Shown: positions 1-6,123 of the stretch, piece after piece | Position numbering within the stretch: the first letter of the stretch is position 1 | How the letters are laid out: each line of letters opens with the position of its first letter | DNA from: Pseudomonadota bacterium | GTDB taxonomy: Bacteria; Desulfobacterota; Desulfobulbia; Desulfobulbales; DAOVYS01 | Direction: 5' to 3' | DNA length: 9,951 bases | Assembly (NCBI GenBank): GCA_030635485.1 | Contig: DAOVYS010000083.1 | Coordinates: 1-9,951 of the forward strand | Notes under the pieces: model-generated | What the model was told of the DNA's origin: nothing | Seen by the model: only the letters and a program-made list of their open reading frames with translations | The model's database searches: none | Translations under genes and position numbers: made by a program

Positions 1-151
1 CGATCCCCTATATGCACCCTATACCGGTGGCTTAAAGCACACCGGCTATACGCCATTTCCCCTTTGGGGAATAAAATTATCCATGCACTGACTTATGGGT
101 AAAGGGCAGCCCTAACCCTCAAAAAAGGCCCTTTTTAGACGGAAACCGATT
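1..151. other. Gene-free leader upstream of tsaD with three hairpins
   Basis: No coding region is recognisable here. The stretch contains three separate inverted repeats. The first is CCGGTG at 24-29 pairing with CACCGG at 40-45, with an inner GC/GC pairing. The second is TTCCCC (57-62) and GGGGAA (66-71) around a TTT loop. The third is GGGT...AGGG (97-106) pairing with CCCT.ACCC (110-118), which competes with an alternative pairing of AAAGGGC (101-107) and GCCCTTT (128-134). None is followed by a convincing T tract in either direction, so they are not called terminators. They may be the 5' leader of tsaD, the 3' end region of an unseen upstream gene, or REP-like palindromes. No clear sigma-70 promoter was identified. 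Confidence 0.45.
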
Positions 152-1180
152 ATGTTGATTCTGGGAATTGAGAGTTCATGCGATGAAACTGCCGCAGCTG
201 TCCTGGAAGACGGCACAAGGCTTCGTTCCAGCATAATCAATTCGCAGATCGACGTGCATAGGAAATACGGCGGAGTTGTTCCGGAACTTGCCTCCAGAAG
301 GCATATCGAGGATATCTACCCTGTGGTCCAAGAGGCGTTGGATAAGGCGGATGTAACGCTTGACCGGATAGATGGACTTGCCGTGACCAGAGGGCCGGGC
401 CTTGTCGGATGCCTTCTTGTCGGCCTCTCATTTGCCAAAGCCATCTCGTTTGTCAAGAAGATCCCGTATGTGGGCGTAGACCACATGACAGGGCATCTGC
501 TCTCAGTCTTTCTTGAAGAGTCAAAGCCTGATTTTCCATTTGTGGCCCTTGTGGCATCAGGCGGCCATTCCAGTATTTTTTTTGTCTCGGATCCCGTAAC
601 ATTCCACATCATGGGCAGGACCCGGGATGATGCCGCGGGCGAGGCCTTTGACAAGGTGGCTAAACTGTTGGGATTGGAATACCCTGGAGGACCGGCCGTC
701 AGCAGATTGGCCAAGAATGGTGACAGCCGGGCAATTTCCTTCCCCCGAGCCTGGCTTTCCCCTGAAAGCCTTGATTTCAGCTTCAGCGGCCTTAAGACTG
801 CGGTAGCTAATTTTGTGCAGAGGAATAACCGGAAAGGAATTTTCCCCAACGTCCCGGATATCTGCGCATCATTTCAGGAAGCCGTGGTCGATGTCCTCGT
901 GCAAAAAATAATCCGTGCCGCCGGATTAACAGGGGTTAAAAGTATTGTCATGGCAGGCGGCGTGGCCGCGAATGAGCGGCTGCGGGAAGTAATGCGGGAA
1001 AGGTGTGACATCAAAGGATTCAAGGTCTTCATGCCCTCGCTTGAGTTCTGTACGGACAACGCGGCCATGATAGCCCTTGCCGGCCATTATTTTTTTGAGA
1101 GCGCATCCACCTTGACTCATGATATGGATGTATATTCAAGATCCCTGGGATTTCCGGAATGGCATGAAGAAGAGAAATGA
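152..1180 (+). CDS. tsaD: tRNA N6-adenosine threonylcarbamoyltransferase TsaD
   Basis: TsaD transfers the threonylcarbamoyl group from threonylcarbamoyl-AMP to A37 of ANN-decoding tRNAs (t6A modification), working in the cytoplasm with TsaB and TsaE. The 342-residue length is normal for the family. The N-terminus has the ASKHA-type nucleotide loop (GIESSCDET, residues 5-13). The metal-binding HMTGH motif is at H111 and H115, the same numbering as the well-studied E. coli enzyme. Further signatures are the GGHSS motif near residue 137, GGVAANERL in the C-terminal half, and the metal aspartate in CTDNA (D302). The start is the first ATG; only a weak GGA-type ribosome site lies upstream. The stop overlaps the next gene's start, which suggests a shared transcript and translational coupling. 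The function is known from the family; the residues are seen directly. Confidence 0.97.
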   Translation: MLILGIESSCDETAAAVLEDGTRLRSSIINSQIDVHRKYGGVVPELASRRHIEDIYPVVQEALDKADVTLDRIDGLAVTRGPGLVGCLLVGLSFAKAISFVKKIPYVGVDHMTGHLLSVFLEESKPDFPFVALVASGGHSSIFFVSDPVTFHIMGRTRDDAAGEAFDKVAKLLGLEYPGGPAVSRLAKNGDSRAISFPRAWLSPESLDFSFSGLKTAVANFVQRNNRKGIFPNVPDICASFQEAVVDVLVQKIIRAAGLTGVKSIVMAGGVAANERLREVMRERCDIKGFKVFMPSLEFCTDNAAMIALAGHYFFESASTLTHDMDVYSRSLGFPEWHEEEK

Positions 1181-1680
1181 ATGACCCTCGTCGAATTATC
1201 CGGTCCTACTATCTCAGATTTATTTGTCTGCAGGGTGATCCGGAATTTCTGGCCCGCGGCACAGCCATTGGCGTATTTATCGGAATCACGCCTACCATTC
1301 CTCTTCACACTGTTCTTGTAATAATAATTTCATATATTTTTCGGGCAAGCAAAATCGCGGCTCTTTTGGGATCCTTTGCAGTCAGTAATCCCATCACCTT
1401 TTTTTTCCAATACTATTTTTCATGGCGGTTGGGCACATGGTTGACAGGGAAAGACCTTTCCTGGGATCAAATCAGCGCGGTCTTAGAGACTCTCACCTCC
1501 CATTTAGGATTTAAGGCAGGCATGTCCGCCCTTGCCGGCCTGGGTTGGGACACAATTGTTGTTATGGTTTTGGGAGGCTGTGTGTTGGCATTCCCTTTTG
1601 CGCTTTTGAGCTATATTTTGTCGCTGAGGTTCTTTTCAATGGTCAGAAAGAGACGGAAGAAGAGAGACTTGAATTCCTAA
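1177..1680 (+). CDS. DUF2062 domain membrane protein
   Basis: A 167-residue protein matching the DUF2062 family, whose biochemical role is not established. The sequence shows a hydrophobic stretch at about residues 28-55 with small-residue motifs (ARGTAIGVFIGITPT), a second at about 60-82 containing the family-type SNPITFFFQYY motif, and a third at about 120-150. The tail is very basic (KRRKKR), which fits a cytoplasmic C-terminus by the positive-inside rule. Its ATG lies inside the tsaD stop (ATGA overlap), so it is probably translated by coupling to tsaD. rsmA follows after a 27-bp gap. The placement between two RNA-modification genes may be only a conserved operon arrangement; no function in RNA modification is implied by the sequence. 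Confidence 0.85.
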   Translation: MNDPRRIIRSYYLRFICLQGDPEFLARGTAIGVFIGITPTIPLHTVLVIIISYIFRASKIAALLGSFAVSNPITFFFQYYFSWRLGTWLTGKDLSWDQISAVLETLTSHLGFKAGMSALAGLGWDTIVVMVLGGCVLAFPFALLSYILSLRFFSMVRKRRKKRDLNS

Positions 1681-1707
1681 TTTCTAATTCGTAATTGCAG
1701 CCCTGTC

Positions 1708-2574
1708 ATGCCCTCTAATCAAAATTTTGTCCGCATCTTGCGCGAACATGGACTTGCTCCGAAAAAGAAGCTTGGTCAGAATTTTCTCGTACACAGGCAG
1801 ACCGCGGCACGTATTGTCGATCTGGCAGGAGTCGGGCCGGATGATTTCATTCTGGAACTTGGCGTCGGCTTCGGAACTCTTACCAAACCTATCGCGGAAA
1901 GGGCGGCAAACGTAATCGGTCTTGAAATCGATGCCGGAATCGTGAAATGGCATAAAGAAGAGGGTGAACTTCCAGACAATGTAACCTTGATTCATGAGGA
2001 TCTTCTTAAAAGCGATTTCCGGGAATTGGCTGAAAAATGCGGAGGCTGTTTAAAGATTCTGGCCAATCTGCCTTACTCTGTTTCCAACCCCTTATTCTTC
2101 AAGCTCATCGAATGTCGCGACGTGGTCAAATGGGCGGTCCTGATGGTTCAGAAAGAGGTCGGCCAAAGACTTTGTGCGGAACCGGGAACAAAAAAATACG
2201 GTATACTTTCAGTGCTTCTGGGATCCTGCGCATCTGTTCAGACCCTGATGAAACTGGGGCCGGGACAGTTTCATCCGAGGCCTAAGGTCGACTCCGTTGT
2301 GATACGCATTCTATTTGATCCTCCTCCCGAGCGTGCCCGTCTGCTTCCTCCATATGACAGGAAAATTTTCCACAGACTGGTGAAAAGCGCATTTCAAAAA
2401 CGGAGAAAAACTCTTATAAACTCACTTTCATCTTCCGGTTTTCCAGAATTGGATAAGGACACCATCCTGCAGGTACTTGAAAAATGCGGCATACCGTCGG
2501 GAATCAGGGCGGAAAGGCTCACCATTGAAGATTTTGTGAAGATGACGATCGCATTTCAACCACTAAACCACTAA
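1708..2574 (+). CDS. rsmA: 16S rRNA (adenine(1518)-N6/adenine(1519)-N6)-dimethyltransferase RsmA (KsgA)
   Basis: RsmA uses S-adenosylmethionine to dimethylate two adjacent adenines in the 3'-terminal hairpin of 16S rRNA late in 30S subunit assembly. The 288-residue protein shows the family order: the LGQNFL signature at residues 22-27, SAM-binding motif I ELGVGFGTLT at about 50-59, the catalytic NLPY motif at residues 120-123, FHPRPKVDS in the second half, and FQKRRKTL in the C-terminal helical domain. Gene length and motif spacing are normal. No strong Shine-Dalgarno sequence precedes the ATG, but the start puts LGQNFL where it is usually found. It lies 27 bp after the DUF2062 gene and 15 bp before the alcohol dehydrogenase gene, so co-transcription is likely. 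Loss of this enzyme classically gives kasugamycin resistance (family knowledge). Confidence 0.97.
   Translation: MPSNQNFVRILREHGLAPKKKLGQNFLVHRQTAARIVDLAGVGPDDFILELGVGFGTLTKPIAERAANVIGLEIDAGIVKWHKEEGELPDNVTLIHEDLLKSDFRELAEKCGGCLKILANLPYSVSNPLFFKLIECRDVVKWAVLMVQKEVGQRLCAEPGTKKYGILSVLLGSCASVQTLMKLGPGQFHPRPKVDSVVIRILFDPPPERARLLPPYDRKIFHRLVKSAFQKRRKTLINSLSSSGFPELDKDTILQVLEKCGIPSGIRAERLTIEDFVKMTIAFQPLNH
2558..2573. repeat. Two tandem copies of AACCACTA at the 3' end of rsmA
   Basis: The 8-bp unit AACCACTA occurs twice in tandem and then starts a third time (AAC at 2574-2576). It covers the last codons and stop of rsmA and runs into the ribosome-binding region (GAGG, 2577-2580) of the next gene. 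Slippage here could shift the C-terminal residues of RsmA or the spacing to the next gene; this is inference. Confidence 0.6.
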
Positions 2575-2589
2575 ACGAGGTTTGTACTG

Positions 2590-3753
2590 ATGCGGAATTT
2601 TGTGTTTTATAAACCTACCAAAATCATCTTTGGCAGGGATACGATTCCTCAGATCGGAAAAGAGACCGTTGTGTTCGGTAAAAAGGTTCTTTTTGTCTAT
2701 GGAAAGGGAAGTATCAAAAAAACCGGGATCTATGATCAGGTTATGAAATCGTTTCAAGATGCAGGGATTACAGCGATTGAACATGGCGGGGTAAAGTCTA
2801 ATCCGGTTTTAAGCCATGTGCGTGAGGGAATAAAGATCGCAAAGGAGAACCGGGTTGAGGCCGTGGCGGCGGTTGGAGGCGGCAGTGTGATTGACAGCGC
2901 CAAGGCGATTGCCGCGGGCGCGGTTGTGGAACATGATGTCTGGAAATTTTTCCGGACAAAAAAAAGTATAAAAAAGGTCCTTCCGCTTACATGCGTCCTT
3001 ACCCTTGCCGCATCCGGTTCCGAGATGAACGGCGGAATGGTGGTGACAAATGAGGAGACTCTCCAGAAATTCGGAATCGGCAATCATCTTCTGCAGCCCC
3101 TGGTTTCCATTCTGGATCCGTCAACAACATTTACAGTCGGCCCTGATTACACGGCATATGGAGCAGTGGATGCACTTTCCCACATCCTTGAATTTTATTT
3201 CACAACGCGGGAACCGTATACGCCCGTGCAGGACCGGTTGATGGAAGGGCTGGTGATTAATATCATGGAAAGTTGCAACAGGGTCATGGCTCGGCCTGAC
3301 GACTACAATGCCAGGGCGGATTTTATGTGGTGCGCAACACTTGCCTTAAACGGCCTGACTGCTGCCGGTCTTGGGAGAGTCGGATTCCCGATGCATCTCA
3401 TTGAACACTCTTTAAGCGCAATCTACGATGTTCCTCACGGAGCCGGACTCTCGGTAGTGATGCCGGGCTGGATGACACATCAGGCCCATGAGAACCCGGC
3501 CAGATTCGCTCAACTGGCGGAAAGGGTGTTTTATGTGAAAAAAGCGGATGAATCAAAAATGGCTGCATATGGAATCGCCGAACTTAAAGCATGGTTTGAA
3601 AAGATTTCCTGTCCCACGGACCTTGGAGCGTTACAGATACCTGAACAAGATATTCCCCGTATCGCGGAAAATACCCAGGGGCTTGCAAAGGTATGGCGGT
3701 TAGAGGAGTATACTAAAGACAAGGTTGAGGCAATTCTTCGTCTGTGCACGTAG
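2590..3753 (+). CDS. Iron-containing (group III) alcohol dehydrogenase, YqhD/butanol dehydrogenase-like
   Basis: A 387-residue NAD(P)-dependent dehydrogenase that interconverts alcohols and aldehydes in the cytoplasm. The N-terminal domain has the family cofactor motif GGGSVIDSAKAIA (GGGS at 96-99, D102). The helical C-terminal domain carries the four metal ligands expected for this superfamily: D194, H198, H269 and H283, with the H-x13-H spacing seen in FucO and YqhD. Overall length and the opening residues (FYKPTKIIFG) resemble YqhD/BdhA rather than FucO or glycerol dehydrogenase. A GAGG ribosome site (2577-2580) lies nine bases before the ATG. The substrate cannot be read from the sequence; short- to medium-chain aldehydes are the usual range. 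Its last 41 bp overlap the end of a gene on the opposite strand. Confidence 0.93.
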   Translation: MRNFVFYKPTKIIFGRDTIPQIGKETVVFGKKVLFVYGKGSIKKTGIYDQVMKSFQDAGITAIEHGGVKSNPVLSHVREGIKIAKENRVEAVAAVGGGSVIDSAKAIAAGAVVEHDVWKFFRTKKSIKKVLPLTCVLTLAASGSEMNGGMVVTNEETLQKFGIGNHLLQPLVSILDPSTTFTVGPDYTAYGAVDALSHILEFYFTTREPYTPVQDRLMEGLVINIMESCNRVMARPDDYNARADFMWCATLALNGLTAAGLGRVGFPMHLIEHSLSAIYDVPHGAGLSVVMPGWMTHQAHENPARFAQLAERVFYVKKADESKMAAYGIAELKAWFEKISCPTDLGALQIPEQDIPRIAENTQGLAKVWRLEEYTKDKVEAILRLCT

Positions 3754-4585
3754 ACCCTGGATGTTCTGTATATGTTTCATTCCGGCTGTACTCAACCAGT
3801 TCGGCTGTAAGTGAGCCGATCGTGATTTTGGCCTTGACCTTTACCGGGACCCTGAATTCATCATCCGTGAACCAGATGGAAGGCTTTCCTTTCTTATTAT
3901 ATAACCCCTTAAAGGTCAGCATCGGTTTTACCCTGATTACCGGAACCTTGCCGAAGATGGTGGAGAGCAACTTTTTTTCCTGTGTAGTTATTTGTATTTC
4001 ATGAGTTTTTTTGTCTGCAAATACCGAAATGGTTGCATCCTTTCCCTTCTCCAGGGGCAGCGCCCTTGTGATAAGGAATGATGAGTACTCATTGTGAACA
4101 GGACCCTTTATTTTGTATGTAACCGGTTTTTTGTCATTCTTGATATAGGTGACATTCAGATTTTTTTGATCATATAATGTCAATTTCCGATTTTTTCGAC
4201 TGCCTTCATCCTGACAAAAGAGATACCGGATGGGAAGCCTCCATGCTCCTGAGACAATTGTCTTAAAATGGTCTTTGACAGGATGAAGAATGATAAATAT
4301 GTTCGCCGACCTGACATCGACCGTGATTGCGATTCTATCGGGACAGGCTTTGGGTTGTTCAATGCGCATGACCATTGTGCCGACTTTAATGCCAAGCCAG
4401 TAAATATTATACTTAAGGGTCTCATCACCTGGATAGATATTCTTTAAGAGTTCCGGGTTTGGGGGCGGATTGGCGCCCGCTTCAGATGGATCACCACCGG
4501 CAGCCGGCGGGAATAAAAAAGAGAATAGGCAAATCAGACCGGCAAATTGCCATGCATTGAATTGGAATAGTCGGTTTTTTTTCAT
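3713..4585 (-). CDS. DUF3108 domain-containing exported protein
   Basis: A predicted 290-residue protein. It opens with MKKNR, followed by a hydrophobic core (about residues 14-27, ending LFPPAAGG), consistent with a Sec signal peptide and export to the periplasm. No lipobox is seen. The mature part matches the DUF3108 pattern: an early LKYNIYWLGIKVGTM segment (57-71), a beta-rich middle, and a C-terminal segment with IWFTDDEFRVPVKVKAKITIG followed by TAELVEY. DUF3108 has no established reaction. The open frame runs 33 codons further upstream to 4684, but that extension lies mostly in a non-coding repeat element (4620-4763) and would bury the signal peptide, so the start at 4585 is preferred. 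No good Shine-Dalgarno is visible. The stop lies inside the convergent alcohol dehydrogenase gene. Confidence 0.85.
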   Translation of the reverse strand: MKKNRLFQFNAWQFAGLICLFSFLFPPAAGGDPSEAGANPPPNPELLKNIYPGDETLKYNIYWLGIKVGTMVMRIEQPKACPDRIAITVDVRSANIFIILHPVKDHFKTIVSGAWRLPIRYLFCQDEGSRKNRKLTLYDQKNLNVTYIKNDKKPVTYKIKGPVHNEYSSFLITRALPLEKGKDATISVFADKKTHEIQITTQEKKLLSTIFGKVPVIRVKPMLTFKGLYNKKGKPSIWFTDDEFRVPVKVKAKITIGSLTAELVEYSRNETYTEHPGSTCTDEELPQPCL

Positions 4586-4615
4586 ATGATTATTTGAGGT
4601 ACAAGGTTCAAAGAT

Positions 4616-4767
4616 TCGTGGCCATCTTGAATAATTGTCTTTTCGTCCGATCTCGGCGTCACAGTGAAAATGAAAAATGCTCACATATACCTAATATGCT
4701 GCGCTTTTTCATTTTCACTGTTCCTTGACCTCAAACGAAAATCCTAAATTATTCAAGATACCCTCGT
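4616..4767 (-). mobile_element. MITE-like inverted-repeat element, copy A (144 bp, flanked by TCGT duplications)
   Basis: The element body is 4620-4763. Its ends are inverted repeats, GGCCATCTTGAATAATT at the left and GGGTATCTTGAATAATT read inward from the right (15 of 17 identical). Inside lies a perfect 17-bp inverted repeat, ACAGTGAAAATGAAAAA (4661-4677) against 4705-4721, so almost the whole element can fold into one long imperfect hairpin. Direct repeats TCGT at 4616-4619 and 4764-4767 look like a 4-bp target duplication. A second copy lies inverted at 7278-7439, about 96% identical over the aligned part. No transposase or open frame of its own is present, so it would have to be moved in trans. 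The family is not recognised. The strand given is the orientation in which the GGCC end faces the DUF3108 gene. Confidence 0.8.
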
Positions 4768-4985
4768 AAGATTTGAGATTTTTCCGAATTTCGTCTTGGC
4801 GGCATCTGATTTTTCTGATATCTTTTGTATGATTGCCGGAAAATAAAAGATAGTTTCATCGACTTGTCAATGAATGACCTTTTTTATACCATCCGGGAAG
4901 CACATTTGCCGGGAAAAATTGTCAGAGTTTGATTTTTATTACCGTTAAAGAAACGGGTAACCATGATTAAAACAGAGAGAATAAA
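4768..4985. other. Gene-free spacer upstream of the 118-residue protein gene
   Basis: The right part of a 400-bp stretch without genes. It is AT-rich with no coding signal. It contains a direct repeat of CCGGGAA (4893-4899 and 4909-4915) and a hairpin of TTACCGTT (4939-4946) with AACGGGTAA (4952-4960, one bulged G) just before the gene. Promoter candidates are weak: TTGTCA (4864-4869) and TATACC (4885-4890) are only 15 bp apart. No tRNA or other known RNA was recognised. Confidence 0.4.
4895..4909 (+). promoter_or_regulatory. Possible sigma-54-type promoter (weak)
   Basis: GG at 4896-4897 and GC at 4908-4909 are separated by exactly 10 bases, and the downstream half reads TTTGC, as in -24/-12 promoters. 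The upstream half (CGGGAA) matches the TGGCAC consensus poorly. If real, transcription would begin about 65 bp before the gene at 4986, upstream of the small hairpin at 4939-4960. Confidence 0.2.
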
Positions 4986-5342
4986 ATGATTTACAGACAA
5001 GCACACAATTACAAGAATCATCCAACGGCAGAGGATGATATGTATTTTGATAAAGCCCTTGATCTACTTCGCAGTGAAATCAATAAGGGAAGAACTCTTG
5101 CTCAAGCGGGCCGGGTGCTTACCTGGATGAATGGTGAATTGAAAAATACGGTTCTTGATGAATTTATAAAAATTATCATTGCAGAGCAACATTTCGGTGG
5201 AGGAAGAGGGATTGACGATATCGCCCTTTTTCTTGACATCCCCTATGAAAAAGTTGAAGGCATCAAGAGGGTGGTGGAAAAAGAACTTTCGCTCTTTCTT
5301 CCGTACATGGAAGACCCGGCAATAAACCTGACTACTCATTAA
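4986..5342 (+). CDS. Small protein of unknown function with a helix-turn-helix-like C-terminal half
   Basis: I do not recognise this 118-residue protein. It is charged and predicted mostly helical, with no signal peptide or membrane segment. Residues 76-97 (IDDIALFLDIPYEKVEGIKRVV) have the helix-turn-helix-like pattern of alternating small and hydrophobic positions around a turn at DIP, so nucleic-acid binding is possible but unproven. The first ATG has only an AGAGAG-type ribosome site. A second ATG at 5040 (residue 19) has GAGG six bases upstream and would give a 100-residue protein starting MYFDKALDLL; either start is possible. It lies 46 bp upstream of the DUF166 gene on the same strand, so the two may share a transcript. 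Codon use looks like its neighbours. Confidence 0.7.
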   Translation: MIYRQAHNYKNHPTAEDDMYFDKALDLLRSEINKGRTLAQAGRVLTWMNGELKNTVLDEFIKIIIAEQHFGGGRGIDDIALFLDIPYEKVEGIKRVVEKELSLFLPYMEDPAINLTTH

Positions 5343-5388
5343 AACCGCCTGAACCAACCGAATTTGTTGATTTTATAGATCTTTCCTG

Positions 5389-6051
5389 ATGATATCTCAT
5401 TGTTCCAATCTCTCATCCGCACATTCTTGTTCTCCGACTAGAATCGTCGTATTCCAGCAGTTTGGGTCCGGTGAAAAAAAGATCAAGGGGTTGAAGGATT
5501 ACGGTAAAGATCTTGAAATTACCCGGATAGTTAATATAAACGAGTCACTTCCGAATTTTATCGACGAACCTGAAGATTATATTTCAGCCGACTTTTCAGC
5601 TGATCTTGTGCTCTGCTTTATGAAACACCCCGACCTTTCCGAATATCTGGTCAGGATCTGTCAGGACAAGAACATACCTGTTATCGTCTCAGGAGCCAGG
5701 ATACCAGGGGCAATTACCCCGTTTACGTGATGCGGATTAGGACGGACCCAGGGACTGGGTGCCTACGGAGAACAGTTCGGCCTGCCGGAATTTGACGTTC
5801 ATCTAAAAAACGGCCGGATTACGGCCTTGAATGTAATTCGCGGCGCTTCATGCGGCGTAACATGGGAAGTAATCCCGGAAATCATTGGGCTTGACAAGGA
5901 TCAGGCCGTCTTGGATATTGGACTTAAAGTGCAGTTTCTCTGTAATGCCGACCCGAGTGATTTTGATCCCGTGACCGAAAAAAGCCCTGTCCATTTTGCA
6001 GGAGAAGTCCACTCCCGCGCGTTGAAAAAAGCGCTGAAGCTCGCCGAATAG
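5389..6051 (+). CDS. dfsP: DUF166 family selenoprotein (DfsP type), UGA read as selenocysteine
   Basis: The reading frame opens at 5389, meets TGA at 5728-5730 (residue 114), and continues in the same frame to the TAG at 6049-6051, giving 220 residues with Sec114. Both halves look like one DUF166 protein: an N-terminal core RIVVFQQFGSGEKKIKGLK (18-36), then SGARIPGAITPFT before the UGA and CGLGR after it, and a C-terminal GASCGVTWEV segment (C155). The UGA precedes a cysteine, giving a Sec-Cys pair in a conserved-looking loop, and a bSECIS-like hairpin follows at 5738-5765. DUF166 was once labelled thymidylate synthase, but its reaction is unknown; a (seleno)protein subgroup named DfsP exists, as I recall. 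The 17-residue extension ahead of RIVVF is unusual, has no good ribosome site, and no closer start codon exists. The alternative is a pseudogene by nonsense mutation, which the hairpin and intact downstream half argue against. Confidence 0.83.
5738..5765 (+). promoter_or_regulatory. Predicted bacterial SECIS element in the dfsP coding region
   Basis: Directly after the UGA (5728-5730) the mRNA can form a perfect upper stem, ACCCAG (5746-5751) with CUGGGU (5755-5760), closed by a GGA loop (5752-5754). A lower stem UAGG (5738-5741) with CCUA (5762-5765) lies below an asymmetric internal loop. The apical loop begins 21 bases after the UGA and starts with GG. As known for bacterial SECIS elements, the apical loop lies roughly 16-37 bases past the UGA and has a G in its first two positions. 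SelB would bind here to deliver Sec-tRNA. Base pairing is seen; SelB recognition is inference. Confidence 0.7.
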
Positions 6052-6101
6052 TTACAGCTCTGTGGTTTTAGCTATTTTTTGGCATTACGCTGAATAGTTA
6101 C
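6042..6101. repeat. Direct repeat CGCYGAATAGTTAC spanning the dfsP stop
   Basis: The 14-bp sequence CGCCGAATAGTTAC (6042-6055) contains the dfsP stop codon and recurs as CGCTGAATAGTTAC (6088-6101), 13 of 14 identical and 46 bp apart. Between them is an AT-rich piece with a T run (6075-6080). It may be a small duplication; no function is suggested. Confidence 0.5.
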
Positions 6102-6123
6102 CATTTTTTTATTCCCCCCTTAA

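Noticed and set aside
316..849. 177-codon open frame on the minus strand
   Set aside because: Entirely antisense to the strongly supported tsaD; its product has no family resemblance and looks like a codon-bias shadow.
4725..4752. Outward-facing promoter in element copy A (TTGACC, 16 bp, AATTAT)
   Set aside because: The -10 match is poor, it overlaps the terminal inverted repeat, and it is more than 230 bp from the gene it would serve.
4768..4985. tRNA or other structural RNA, including a tRNA-Sec for the selenoprotein
   Set aside because: No cloverleaf, TTCRA loop or CCA-bounded acceptor was found by eye here or in the other gaps.
5728..5730. Simple nonsense mutation splitting the DUF166 gene into a pseudogene
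   Set aside because: The downstream frame is intact with no other stops, the UGA abuts a Cys codon, and a well-placed bSECIS-like hairpin follows. Cannot be fully excluded without comparison to homologs.
6054..6080. Intrinsic terminator after dfsP (AGCT...AGCT then a T run)
   Set aside because: The stem is only 4 bp, too weak to support a terminator call.
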